Shown piece after piece: positions 24,890-35,398 of a stretch of DNA of 64,000 nt (position 1 is the stretch's first letter; every line of letters begins with the position of its first letter). The notes under the pieces are model-generated. The model made no database searches, had not been told where the DNA came from, and saw only the letters and a program-made list of their open reading frames with translations. Made by a program: the position numbers and the translations under genes. The stretch lies in the NCBI RefSeq assembly GCF_014805625.2, contig NW_023998433.1, positions 4,328,260 to 4,392,259 of the forward strand, written 5' to 3'. The stretch comes from Glossina fuscipes. Its lineage: Eukaryota; Arthropoda; Insecta; Diptera; Glossinidae.

Positions 24890-25385
24890 ACAGTAACTAT
24901 CTATAGACAATTTCGACTTCAAATTTGGCAGAAGCATTGGAAGTCCTCGCACGCAGGTTGGTATTGAAAATGGGCCATATCGGTCGAAGAATGCGCTCAA
25001 AGCATCACGTAAGCTGAGAACACATCGTTTTTTCAAAGGAAAAGAAAGAAATCGACCAAATCTACCCAATATTATGGTGTTTAAAATTATATTATTTTTC
25101 CCAAACCTCTATAAAACGCAGAACAAACTTCAAAAACCCTGAAAAATGTATTGATATTTGACCAGTTTCAAATTCATAGTGCACTTAAACATGTCCACCT
25201 GCTCGTCTGTCCATCTGTCTTTTTGTGCAACTTTTTAGTATTCGTGGTAAACATTCTCACATTAACGAAAATGAAGATATTGCCCACTCCATATTATAGA
25301 GCATGAGAATTTTGTTTTGTTTGTCTTTGTGGTAAAAGGTGATGAGTACAAAACGTTCGGTCACGACCGAATTTAATTTCTTACT
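24890..25385 (-). repeat. DINE-1/mini-me-like dispersed repeat, copy c
   Basis: Reverse-oriented copy. The terminal palindrome is TTCGGTCACGACCGAA (25357-25372). GTCY-type tract GTCCACCTGCTCGTCTGTCC near 25192-25211. Internal block shared with copy b (reverse of the GCGCATTCTTCGACCGA region) at about 24975-25000. The distal end is truncated near 24890. Confidence 0.6.
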
Positions 25386-25951
25386 TGCTTATAACTCCGT
25401 ATCAGTTTGTACCATCATGTTTGTATGATGCGCTATGAACAAACATATGAGTTTTGGCCAAAGTGAACAAAAATTTGTGCTGAATTTGTTGATTCTGGCA
25501 ACAGATAAGGAGTTTTGGGCCATTTTTTGGGTAAAATTGCATGTATCGTCTAATAGTAATCGCTGTTATACTTACTCTTAATTTGTTTACGAAGGGATAC
25601 TGTTTTGGGGTTCGCCATAGCAACGGAATAGCAAAGGTTTTCACGTAGAATATATATCGTCGATTGAAATAAGTGATAAGCAGATAAGTGATATTATAGT
25701 TTTTAACCTTTTTTGGACTGATTTGGTAATATGTAATCGAAACAATATTATGAGTTTACCTGGCGTGCATCACGATTTATGCACTTTGAATTAACATAGC
25801 GTATAAGAAAAGTAAAATTTAAATCAAGTTTTACAATCGAAAGTGAAATCTTAAGCGGAAATACTTTATTCATATTTTTACGATTTTCGGGGTTTAATGG
25901 TGACGTTTTTAGATGATTAGAAGATATTAAACCTTATAGAAGGAATAAAGG
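25386..25951. other. Intergenic, no feature recognised
   Basis: AT-rich spacer between a DINE-like copy and a purine microsatellite. Nothing gene-like is seen. Confidence 0.5.
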
Positions 25952-26010
25952 GGAAGGAAGGAAGGAAGGAAGGAAGGAAGGAAGGAAGGAAGGAAGGAAG
26001 GAAGGAAGGA

Positions 26011-26041
<31 letters not shown>
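25952..26041 (+). repeat. Compound microsatellite (GGAA)n then (GA)n
   Basis: About 15 units of GGAA to 26012, then about 14 units of GA to 26041. All-purine on the plus strand. It lies about 160 bp before the recognisable start of the R1-clade relic. Confidence 0.95.
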
Positions 26042-26045
<4 letters not shown>

Positions 26046-26199
26046 CACTAAAGTAAAAAACCCCTTTAATTGCGCGGACTAAAGAAGCATTCGTGAGGCT
26101 CCCATAAGGATGTAGATTCCAAGGTATACACTTGGCATCAACGATAACGGGAAGAAGACGCCGTCCCACAGGAATTGGTCCTCCCTTCTCTCCTACAGT

Positions 26200-27275
26200 C
26201 GCTAAAGTAAAGTGGTTGGAAGAGATGGAGCTGAAGTTAGCGGAGCATAAGACAGAGGTGCTAATAAGTAGCGAAAAACGTATAAAAAATGTGGTATACG
26301 AGTAGGACAAGACATCACGCAGTCGTCTCCTGTTCTCAAATACCTCGGAGTCATGTCGGACTATCGACTCAGCTCTAAGCACCACGTGGATTACACCGCG
26401 AAAGATTTGGTGCCAATAGCAAAATGTAGCTTCAGTCATGACGCATGCGCCCAGTTTGGACGTGGGCATTTACCGTAAAAGCAGTGTACCGTTTTAGCGA
26501 GCTGAGGCAGATGAGCGGATTACGAGCAGTATTGCACGACGCCACCCTTGTAGTCGCAGGCGCCGTACCAATCTATATTTTGGCGAATGAAATAAGGCGC
26601 AGCTACGAACGGTGTCGCAAAAAGAACCGCTTCCATATAGCCATAAAAAAAGACGAGCGGCTAGTGTCGGTGAGAAGGAAGGAAAAGGAATATGGACGTG
26701 CGTTCTTATCATAAACATAACGCGATGGACCGAAAGGATACACGGGGAGGTAAATGATTATTTCACCCAGTTCCTGAGTGGTCATGGTTGCTTCTAGAAG
26801 TACCCGTGCAGGTTCAGACACGATAGCTCACCAAACTGCCCGCAATGTAGGGAAAAAAGAAAGGTGCAGAGCACGCTATATTTCACTGTAAAAGCTTAGA
26901 GAATGGCAGACCCCAAGTGAGGTATTGCAGATGATAATTGACTGCAACAAAGTCTGAACATCATAGATGAGTTCTTAAGGAAGGAATTACGGCACCTAGA
27001 AAGACAGTGGAGAGTAGAGGAAGTGGAAGGTAATAATGAACTCCACTGAGGTCCCACTATGCAAAGCGCATTAATTACAACCAAATCCTGCGAAGTAATA
27101 GCTAACGTTGGTCCCGCGGAGGAGAGTGATCGAGATAATGAGTGTGTGGAAGATAGATTGAGTACATAAGCGCCATGGAGGGCGAATCGTGCATACCACT
27201 GGAACGGGCCAGTAGTATCCGTGAAAGATTTCTACTTCTAGATCGCATAGCGAATAAAACAAAGCAGAGCGCATG
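26200..27275 (+). pseudogene. R1-clade LINE relic: RT C-terminus and Cys/His tail
   Basis: Scattered plus-strand frames match the end of R1-type ORF2. Near 26211 WLEEMELKLAEHKTEVLISS matches the region after the RT palm; near 26340 a YLGVM-type block is frameshifted; near 26500 MSGLRAVLHDATLVVAGAVP matches the C-terminal region of R1-type proteins; near 26820 DSSPNCPQC precedes a decayed Cys/His motif; near 26980 FLRKELRHLERQWRVEE is the typical C-terminal helix. There are many stops and shifts. No RT catalytic box remains. Confidence 0.65.
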
Positions 27276-28089
27276 ATACACAATATAAGCAGTTTAGTGC
27301 TTTATTAATTCACACGTTATATCAAATACTCTTTTTTTGCTGTTTGCGGCCTCTGTCCCACTTTGTCTCCAAAATAGACGCTGTGATAATTACGCAAGCA
27401 GAGACCATTTGTCTGAATCGCGACTTTTCGTGCTAATTGGCTTTATTTTTATGCGTCTAGTTTTCTCTTATCGCATATATGCTGTCAGAATTTCATCGAA
27501 TGTTTTTTAAACTGTCATTTTGCCAATAGATTCTCTTATTAGAAGTAATATTTATCCAGCTCTAGGACAGGCAGCTTATACACAACGATAATGTAATTAC
27601 TGCATGCAGGCGTTTGCTTAATAAGAAGTGTTTACTTTGACTTAGACTTCGTGAGATTTTTCAAAATAGCTTTACCGGATATTTATTGAAATCTATGAAA
27701 TATGAATGAATACTTCGACTGCATATCTTTTTCTTTTTATATCGTTTTTCGTTCTCTTTTTTTTTTTTAAAACTCTCCACTGCAAAGAGTTTACTAGCTG
27801 GGTATATCCATACAGAAGCATTTAAACTGAATTGAAATGTAATTGACGAAGCTGGTTACAAATGGAAACAAAGAACAGAAAACTTGCTTTGGATTAAACC
27901 GAACGTTTTTAATACCAACAATACGTGTAAAACAAATAAGAGCATTACAATTGGGCAAGGCTGACCATTAAATAGCCCACACCGCACTGTTTAACACAAT
28001 TCTTATATTATTTATTCTAAAACACGAAGATTATATCTTGTTTTCATATAAAGGCAAATTTTTTAAGTGTGTATTTATGGGGAAGCGGA
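27276..28089. other. Intergenic, no feature recognised
   Basis: AT-rich spacer following the R1-clade relic. No gene-like frame. Confidence 0.5.
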
Positions 28090-28780
28090 AGCAAAAAGGC
28101 ACCCTATTGTAGCACAAGTTTAATCCTTACATAGGGTAGGACCCAAGAATGGGCGTAGAGGATCCAAATTTTGTAGAGTTCGTTTTTGTATGAATATACT
28201 ACGATATTATGGGTCAATTTTCATACACACATATGAAAAGTTAGAATTTTCTGGTCTACAAAGGGACAATTTTCGTGAAAATTCTTATTAGGGTAGGATC
28301 CAAAAAATAGGTGGAGAAGACCCAAATTTTGTACACATAATTTGTTTATATTAAATTACTATTATGACATAATTTTCTTCATGAAGCATTGAAAATTATA
28401 CCTTTTTGTGGTGCGACTTTTCGCTTTCGTTATACGAGGTATTTCTATACCAATTTAGAATGCCCAAATACTACTACTTAGCCACTTTTGCCGGGAAATT
28501 TTAAAAATTGCAACTTTTTTCCATATGATGACTTCTCAATAGCGTTCGTTTACGTCACCGTATCAAATTTCAAATAAATAACTCAAAAATTGGAACCTGT
28601 AGCTTGAACACAAATTTGCATTGATAAAGATCATGCGGGCAGACCTACTTAAATCAATTCAACTAATGATTCTGAATTGATCGATATAGTAAAAAGTGGG
28701 TCCACCTTAAGCCTTTCTGCATACGACAACACGAAGTTAATATATCCTGCACTACAAATGGTATAGAGTGTAGTGATAAG
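28090..28780 (+). repeat. Second dispersed repeat family, copy 1
   Basis: Shares ordered blocks with 61920-62470: TAAAAATTGCA then TTTTTTCCATAT; AACCTGTAGCTTGAACA against ACCTGTAGTTTGAACA; and TTAATATATCCTGCACTAC against TTAATATATTCTGAGTGTTAC. It also has an internal near-duplicate, TAGGGTAGGACCCAAGAATGGGC (28133) and TAGGGTAGGATCCAAAAAATAGG (28289). No coding capacity. Family unknown. Confidence 0.45.
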
Positions 28781-29599
28781 CGCGTATATCTTATAATAAT
28801 TTATTTCGAGAAAGTAAAAGCTAACAAGATACCATTGCGAAACGGTAATTTAAATCGTTTTTGAATATAATATCTGAAACGCACATTTCTAAAAAGTAAA
28901 TGAACGCAGTACTAGTAAATCTTATGCTACGCAATGTTATGATTTCTAGTGCTTCTGGACGTTATATACGTTCCTACAACTTAATATAATCTTGTATCAC
29001 AAGCCATGTAAGCTATATAAAATATATAGATAAAAAGTATATATAGAAATTAGAATCTGTTCCAAAATAGAGGCTAATTTTCTATAAGAGAGTTTGCAAA
29101 AGAAGGAATTTAATAAATGGTCCCATTTCAACTAATCTTTGCACATTCATTTACTGTATTGTAATGTAGAATGCGTTTCGTGAGTTTTAGGTTGATTATT
29201 CAACTCCTGTTGAAATTATGTTCGTACAACTGAATTGTGATTTTTAATATAGAATAGATTTTATTTACAATTTTAAGGAAATTCATTTGCGAATTATTTT
29301 CAGGAATTTAAATTTGCAACGCTTTAATTCGCTTTGACATTACGTGCCATCTCTCTTGATTCAATTAATTTTGTCTGTAGGAAAAATGTTGCTCACTTTT
29401 CTTTTTTTTTGCTTTTACAAGCAAGTCAACGTGACATCTTTGTGTAAATCCTTTTTTCCGCTAAATTTCTTTTAATTGTTGTCAATCTTTTCGCGAGTCG
29501 CCAGCTGTACGAGGCAGGTAAAGCCTCATAATTGCGTCTTGGGCTCTTCATTTCTTTGAAATTTTGATTCTTGGAAAATCGACTAGTTTTCATAATAAC
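28781..29599. other. Intergenic, no feature recognised
   Basis: AT-rich sequence; no gene, RNA or clear repeat seen. Confidence 0.5.
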
Positions 29600-29760
29600 T
29601 TAAATCATAAAATACGGGATTTACGTAACAATATTATATTATATCGGCAGTATTTTTCACCGATCTTTATGGTGAAATATCAAGAATCGCAATATTTTCT
29701 TTTATATGACGATTTTTTTAAAAACGGGAGTGACCATAAAAATTGTGCAATCTAATCCAT
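29600..29760 (+). repeat. Second dispersed repeat family, fragment
   Basis: The phrase GGGAGTGACCATAAAAATTGTGCAATCTAAT (here 29728-29758) parallels GAAGGTGGTCATAAAAATGATTCAATCCAA in the copy at 61920-62470. This is a short, weak match. Confidence 0.3.
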
Positions 29761-31084
29761 TTTTCATCGTGTTAACCTTTTAGAAATGCTTGGGATTATT
29801 AGTATATATATTCTAAGAACAATAATATAAACGTAGTTCCTTGCCTACTTAATGGCATTTGCCATTTCAATGGAATAAAAACAACAACGACAACTACATC
29901 ATACAAAGCATGAAAATTCTGAATATTTTTGCTATAGAGTAAATAATAAAATTGAAATATTTATTTACATATAAACTACGTGCAAATGTATGCTGCGTTT
30001 ATTGCATCTACTAAGGTGTACGAATATATTCATACAGGGGTAGAACTCAGCTGGTTTTTGTTAAATGAATATTTTACCTATGTTCGCATGTATAAAAGTA
30101 TGTACACACGTACACACGGACATATGTACACACGGGCACACGCATAAGCTCTCACTTGCATATAAATATATAGAGCCAGCAACACAATTACATATCTGTG
30201 ACTGATATTTAGGCATTTAGATGTGAGCTTGCGCCATGCGTATTTATGTAGCCCCCTAGGCTGCTTATTAAATTTATACTTGAACACTTTACATGGTGAC
30301 GCGTTGTTTTGATGCTTGAGCCTCTTCTTATGTTTTCAAACCTCCCACTTTAAATACGGGTTAAAGTGCTTTATATTTCTGTGTATAAGTGGAAGTGTAT
30401 GTATAAGGTGGTTATAAATTTCTTTCTCTTTGATGGTATTAAATTTTAAATATTTAAATAACGCTGCTCATTAAAACGACTCTTTGACATACAGTCATGT
30501 TCTATGCTTGACAAGTTCTTTTTTGCATCAGTCACATTCGTGCGATTGCCAGGCAGTGTCACATAGAAGAATTTTGATATTGTGCTTTTTGCAACGACAA
30601 ATATATGGTTAAATTTCAATTTTGTATTCTGTATCTTCGCACATCCATCTTCGCAAGGATAAGAGTCTTTTTCATTCCCTTTTTTCTCTTTCTTTCGTAG
30701 ATTAACATATAAGAAATATGTACTAGTGATTTTCTTAAGTATGTAACACATTCTTGCTGAGCATGAAAATTATGCATGGTAAGTACATGTTCATTCTTTA
30801 AGACATCTATTGTTGTGAGAAACTTGAAAATGGAGGCGAAAGTTCAAATTTTACTTCCTTTCACAGGTCAAATTTGCTAATCGCCATGATAGGCCGAAAT
30901 ATGTACCTTCCATACATAAAAAGCCACCTTAGAAAAAAACGACACAAAGCTATTTACACCCAAAAACCGATAATCTGAAGTTAAAATTAATAAGAATATT
31001 AGTTGGATTCGACGTAGCTTTCTTATTTTCATAGCCATTAATTCGTTCATTTCAGTTATCAATTCGTCTGTTTTACTCTGAATA
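29761..31084. other. Intergenic, no feature recognised
   Basis: AT-rich. Includes a stretch of ACAC/CACG-type short repeats at about 30105-30140. No gene with support. Confidence 0.5.
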
Positions 31085-31680
31085 AGTAAGAAAATTAAAT
31101 TTGGTCGGGACCGAATCTTTTGTACCCATCAGCTTTTATGGGCGCGCCCCCCCGGGGCGGTTCGGGTGGAAAAAAAAAAAAACAAAAAAAGAAAAAGAAC
31201 CAAATTCTCATGCTTTATAATATAGAGTGGGCGTAGTTGATTACTTATATTTTCAAAATAAAAGTGTTTAAGGCATGTCGGCGTTGTAGGTGTGTCCTTT
31301 GAAAAGTTTAGGTCAATTCCAATTTTTTTGGAAAATTTCTAGGCGATAGCTTTATTTTCGCTAACAAAAGAATGTTTACTATAGATACTATTCACGGAAA
31401 CATGGGCAGGCAGTTCCTGCCTGCAGGAACTTCCAATGTTTCTGCTAAACTTGAAGTCGATAGCTTCATTTTTACGGTCAGAAGAACATTTACGACAGAC
31501 ATTACACAGACGGACAGACGGAAATGTTTAAATCGATTTAGAATTTGATGTTGATCAAGTATACTTGACACTTGACAATACTTTATGATGTCTCTGATGC
31601 TTCATTCTGAGCGTTGTAAACCTTTTGACAAAATGAATATACTCCAAATCCTTAGATGATGGTTATAAAAATATTTATGT
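31085..31680 (+). repeat. DINE-1/mini-me-like dispersed repeat, copy d, with GC-rich patch
   Basis: Begins with TTGGTCGGGACCGAA (31101-31115) and TTTGTACCCATCA. A GC-rich patch of about 30 bp then runs from 31140 to 31169, followed by a long A-rich run to 31198, where other copies have ordinary AT-rich sequence. The rest is typical: ACAGACGGACAGACGGAAATG, CTTCATTCTGAGCGTTGTAAACC and a final ATGATGGTTATAAAAAT. Confidence 0.6.
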
Positions 31681-33599
31681 CACGTAGATTAACGTTAGAG
31701 TTGCAACTATGCCATTATAACGCTTATGCAGATATCTGGAAGAAGTGATATTTGGTTTTTTTTAATTTGATTTAAAACTCTTTTTTCGTTTACTTTTCCG
31801 AGATTTCCATTTAAATACCGATCTTTCTTGTTCCGCTAAGATTTTTAGATTCATTTCAGCAATTTATAAACTCGACCTGCTTATGTAAACGTGTGCTTAC
31901 CATCGTAATATTATTTAGCAACTAAAGCCCTTTTAATAAATGACAGAACTTTTTAACATTTCAAGGTCGAGTAATCAGATGAAAATGCTTATCAATCGTG
32001 TACTTCATTTGCGATAAAAAAACCAAATAGCATATTTTTCAGTCATATACTGTATGCATACAAATATATTTTAGATATTTTTCTATATTGTTTACAGAAA
32101 ACTTTTCACAAATTTACTGCAACTTGCTTGATATGGTCTCTTATTAAAACCCTCTTTCAAGTGTCAACTGAATAAAGTAATGCAGAAATGAAAGAATTAT
32201 TATAATTATAAGTAATGAGAAAAGAAAATGGGTGAAAGTAAAACAATAAATCAGTTTTTATTTGTTTTGAAGCGAATGTTGAACGCCCACCATCTCAAGC
32301 AAATATATAAAAGTTTAACAAAGTGAGTTTTCATTATTTATGAACATGCGACTTACGTTGGGTTTTTAATGCTATATTTGGGAACGCATAAATATATTAT
32401 CTGCCGTTAATGTTTGCAAGAAAAGTTCCTCTCGCATAGGGTGAAATTTGAAACAATCGAATTCGGATGTCTCGCTTGAATTAAATAGGTTTTTACTATC
32501 ATTATAAAATTTAATATTATTTCTAGAAATATAATTATACTACTTAGTATTTTATTTTTGTATGATGCTCTTGGAAGCATTCTCCATTATCTGGTTCATC
32601 ATCATTTTTGTGAAAGAGGCACTTGTTCTATTTGTTTTCTCGGTGTGGGATATATAGAATCGGAAGACCCTTTTGAAGCTTTGTCTTCTTATTCGCTGGA
32701 AATATCTGAAGACGTATACTAACGGTTTCTACTCGAAAGCAAACGTTGAGATATGTGCTAGAGGTGACTGAACAAGAAATGAAAAATGCTATCCTGTAAA
32801 ATTTTATTTGAAAATATATTTAAAATATTCAATTTTAATTGAGACGAAATGAGAATGAATGGTTATCGGGACACAAAAACGTCAGCACGCGGGCATTGCG
32901 TGAAGTTAATCGAAAAGCATGAATTGTATGTAGACGGTAGGTAATGTGTTAAGCTCAGTTCCAATATTTGATTCGTGGATCTAAGCCAAGGATATATTAA
33001 AGAGAAATTTTCATTTTCTGTTTAATTTGTGTCGCTTTCCTTCAAACTTCCATTTGCCACTTTTCACTTCCTCACAACTGTCGGCTGCGAACGAAAGTTT
33101 AGAGTTTTGAATTTTGAACAAGCTACGAACATATATCTGAATGTATTCTAAAAGTCGTCCGAATTTGTTACATCTGGATGTGACACACGAAATAATAAAA
33201 CTGTTTTGCCACTATGGCTTGGTGGTGCGTATAAAAATGCACCTGAAAATGTAATCAAAGTTTACTCGGATACTTAAGAATCTACCTCCTTTTGCAATTA
33301 GAAATTACAGCAGTAAATGGAAATTAATGCATGGCTAATTCCCTTTCACCCGTATTTAACATAAAGTCCTTGTAAATTTTAAGCCAACGGGATAAAATAC
33401 TAAGAGGTAACTCGTTGCTGTTTCTTGCGATCTTCCGTAGCGAATAACACGTTTATGTATTTAATGTTTACATAATTATATATTTCCGTAAAGGTTTTTT
33501 TATACTTAAAAGAAGAAAAGAAAAACTGAGTTCGAGAAAAGAACAAAAGTGAATACATTTCTGATTTCTTGTATATTTTTCAAATATAATTTCATTTAC
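31681..33599. other. Intergenic, no feature recognised
   Basis: Nearly 2 kb of AT-rich sequence without a supported gene, RNA or repeat. Confidence 0.5.
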
Positions 33600-34115
33600 A
33601 TTTTTATACCTATTACCGAAGGATGAGGGTTATGTTCATTTTGTCAAAACGTTTGCAACGCCTAATCCAATCTTATTGTGCTCTATAATTTCAGTTTTTT
33701 TCTAATACGTTTATAATGTGCAGAAGCATGCTTCAAAAACGCAATGAATTGTATTAATTCTTGGCCGTCGTCAAATTGTATGCATCTAAGCATGTCCGCC
33801 TGTTCTTCTGTCCGTCTATGCAAATGTGTAGTATCTGCACTAAACATTCTCTCATTCACAAAAATGAAGATATCGCCTACAAACTTGTACAGGAGTTTGA
33901 AGATAATTCAAACTTTTCAAAGGATATGCCTATAACGCCCACACGCTTATATAACAAATACAGTGAACAGTTTTGCTTTCCTTCTCTCTTGCTCATTGCT
34001 CATAAACTACAATAGATACACGGTATAAGTTTCTACAAAATTATTCTATAAAAATAGGGTAAAGGTAATGGGTATAAAAAATTTAGTCACAACCGAATAT
34101 AGTTTTCTTACTTGT
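33600..34115 (-). repeat. DINE-1/mini-me-like dispersed repeat, copy e
   Basis: Reverse-oriented copy. It opens with TTTTTATACCTATTACCGAAGG and GTTCATTTTGTCAAAACGTTTGCAACG. A GTCY tract GTCCGCCTGTTCTTCTGTCCG lies near 33794. It ends at the decayed palindrome TTTAGTCACAACCGAA (34087-34102). Confidence 0.6.
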
Positions 34116-34479
34116 TTCTTTTTAATGCTAAATATTAAATTTGAGTGGGAACTTGTTAATGCTGAAACGATTTTTTTATAATCTGCTCTTCTGTAACAAT
34201 AAACAAATATTGTCAAATATATAATTTTTTTTAAACAAATGCATTCCAACACGCACAGCAACCGTAAATTTATGTTTGGAAAGCTTCTCGTGAACTATGA
34301 TTATGCTAGTCAACGGATCTAAGTTATTGATACTAGACTTTACATCACTATTTGTAATGGGAATAGATTGCTAGTAATTGCATTTTTAAGTATTTGAGCG
34401 ACAGGTTCACAGACGTACCATGGCTGTTTTCCACGCTTAAAATCATCAACTTTCTATCTTAATGTTTGCGACGAAATCT
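34116..34479. other. Intergenic, no feature recognised
   Basis: AT-rich spacer between two DINE-like copies. Confidence 0.45.
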
Positions 34480-34625
34480 ATGGACACAGGAAATCGATTT
34501 AGAATTTGATGCTGATCAAGAATAAGTACACTTTGTGGTGTCTCCAAAGCTTCCTTCTGGGCATAGCACACTTTTTAACAAAATGAATATGCCCTTCCAT
34601 CTTTTGGTAATGGGTTTAATAAACG
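34480..34625 (+). repeat. DINE-1/mini-me-like dispersed repeat, copy f (one end only)
   Basis: Contains ATCGATTTAGAATTTGATGCTGATCAAGAA, CTTCCTTCTGGGCATAGCACAC and ATGAATATGCCC, the end portion seen in copies b and d. Confidence 0.5.
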
Positions 34626-34825
34626 CTTGACAAAAAAAAAGGCACTAAACATATTTAATTTTGACATCTCATTTTGAACGCAATTTTGATGAGGTTGTAA
34701 AACTTGGTCAAGAAATTTGAAAGATGATCCAAAGTGGTTAGATGACACGGCTCCAACGCCCATTCGTCTATGTAACAAAAACAGTAAACGCCTTTGTTTT
34801 CTATATATTTTGTTTGTTATTCATA

Positions 34826-34920
34826 TTATTATTATTATTATTATTATTTTAATTTTAGACTAATGAATTGAATTCTTAGACTAAAAAAAGAGACATTGAG
34901 CACTAGCAACACAGGCTATC
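34826..34920 (-). mobile_element. I-clade LINE 3' end, extreme 5' truncation
   Basis: Reversed copy of the I-clade 3' UTR with its TAA tail. TTAGACTAAAAAAAGAGACATTGAGCACTAGCAACACAGGCTATC is the reverse complement of 7118-7160 with few changes. Only about 95 bp are present, a typical product of incomplete LINE reverse transcription. Confidence 0.75.
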
Positions 34921-35149
34921 ATAAAATATGACAAATACACCATATAAATTGTCAATTTTATTCTAAAAATGGAAAAGAACGGCGGTTTCCATCCATTATA
35001 ATGTATGAAAATTCAAAAATGGTCTTAATTTCATCAAATTTTACAGGTCGATAATGTACGATAAATTATTGTTTTACACTGATTTTTGTCGAAATATATT
35101 AAAAGAGATAAATTTTCTTCATACCTTTTTTGGATGTGAGTAGTCACTC

Positions 35150-35398
35150 AAGAGGCGTCTCTTATTCGTGTACCCCGATGACGGCTAAAAAGAAGTGAGG
35201 AAAGAGAACGAAAGAAAGAAATTCGGAGGTGGTGGCCGCAGCTTAGTAGATGCGTACTCAATCGATAAGCATATGCCTTCATCAACTGAGTACTCACTAC
35301 AGCTACGACCAAAGTAAACTCTACCGCACTGAGATCTGAAATCGCGAACACTGAGTTGGTAACAGCGATTCTTACTCTCTCTACTCAGCTACTACTTC
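35150..35398 (-). mobile_element. SINE-like element, same tRNA-type head, different tail (variant)
   Basis: Read on the minus strand from 35398: AGCTGAGTAGAGAG, then ACTCAGTGTTCGCGATTTCAGATCTCAGTGCGGTAGAGTTTA. This parallels the head of the SINE at 9154 (GCCTGAGTAGCC then TCAATGGTCGTGGGTTCGAATCTCAAGTGCGGTAGAGTTT). After the shared GTGCGGTAGAGTTT the sequence diverges completely and no TAA tail is present. Target duplications were not identified. Confidence 0.5.

Noticed and set aside
25927..26469. Minus-strand 180-codon frame with SLSLSL and repeated FLPS blocks
   Set aside because: Its repetitive part is the translation of the GGAA and GA microsatellite, and the rest is antisense to the R1-clade relic.
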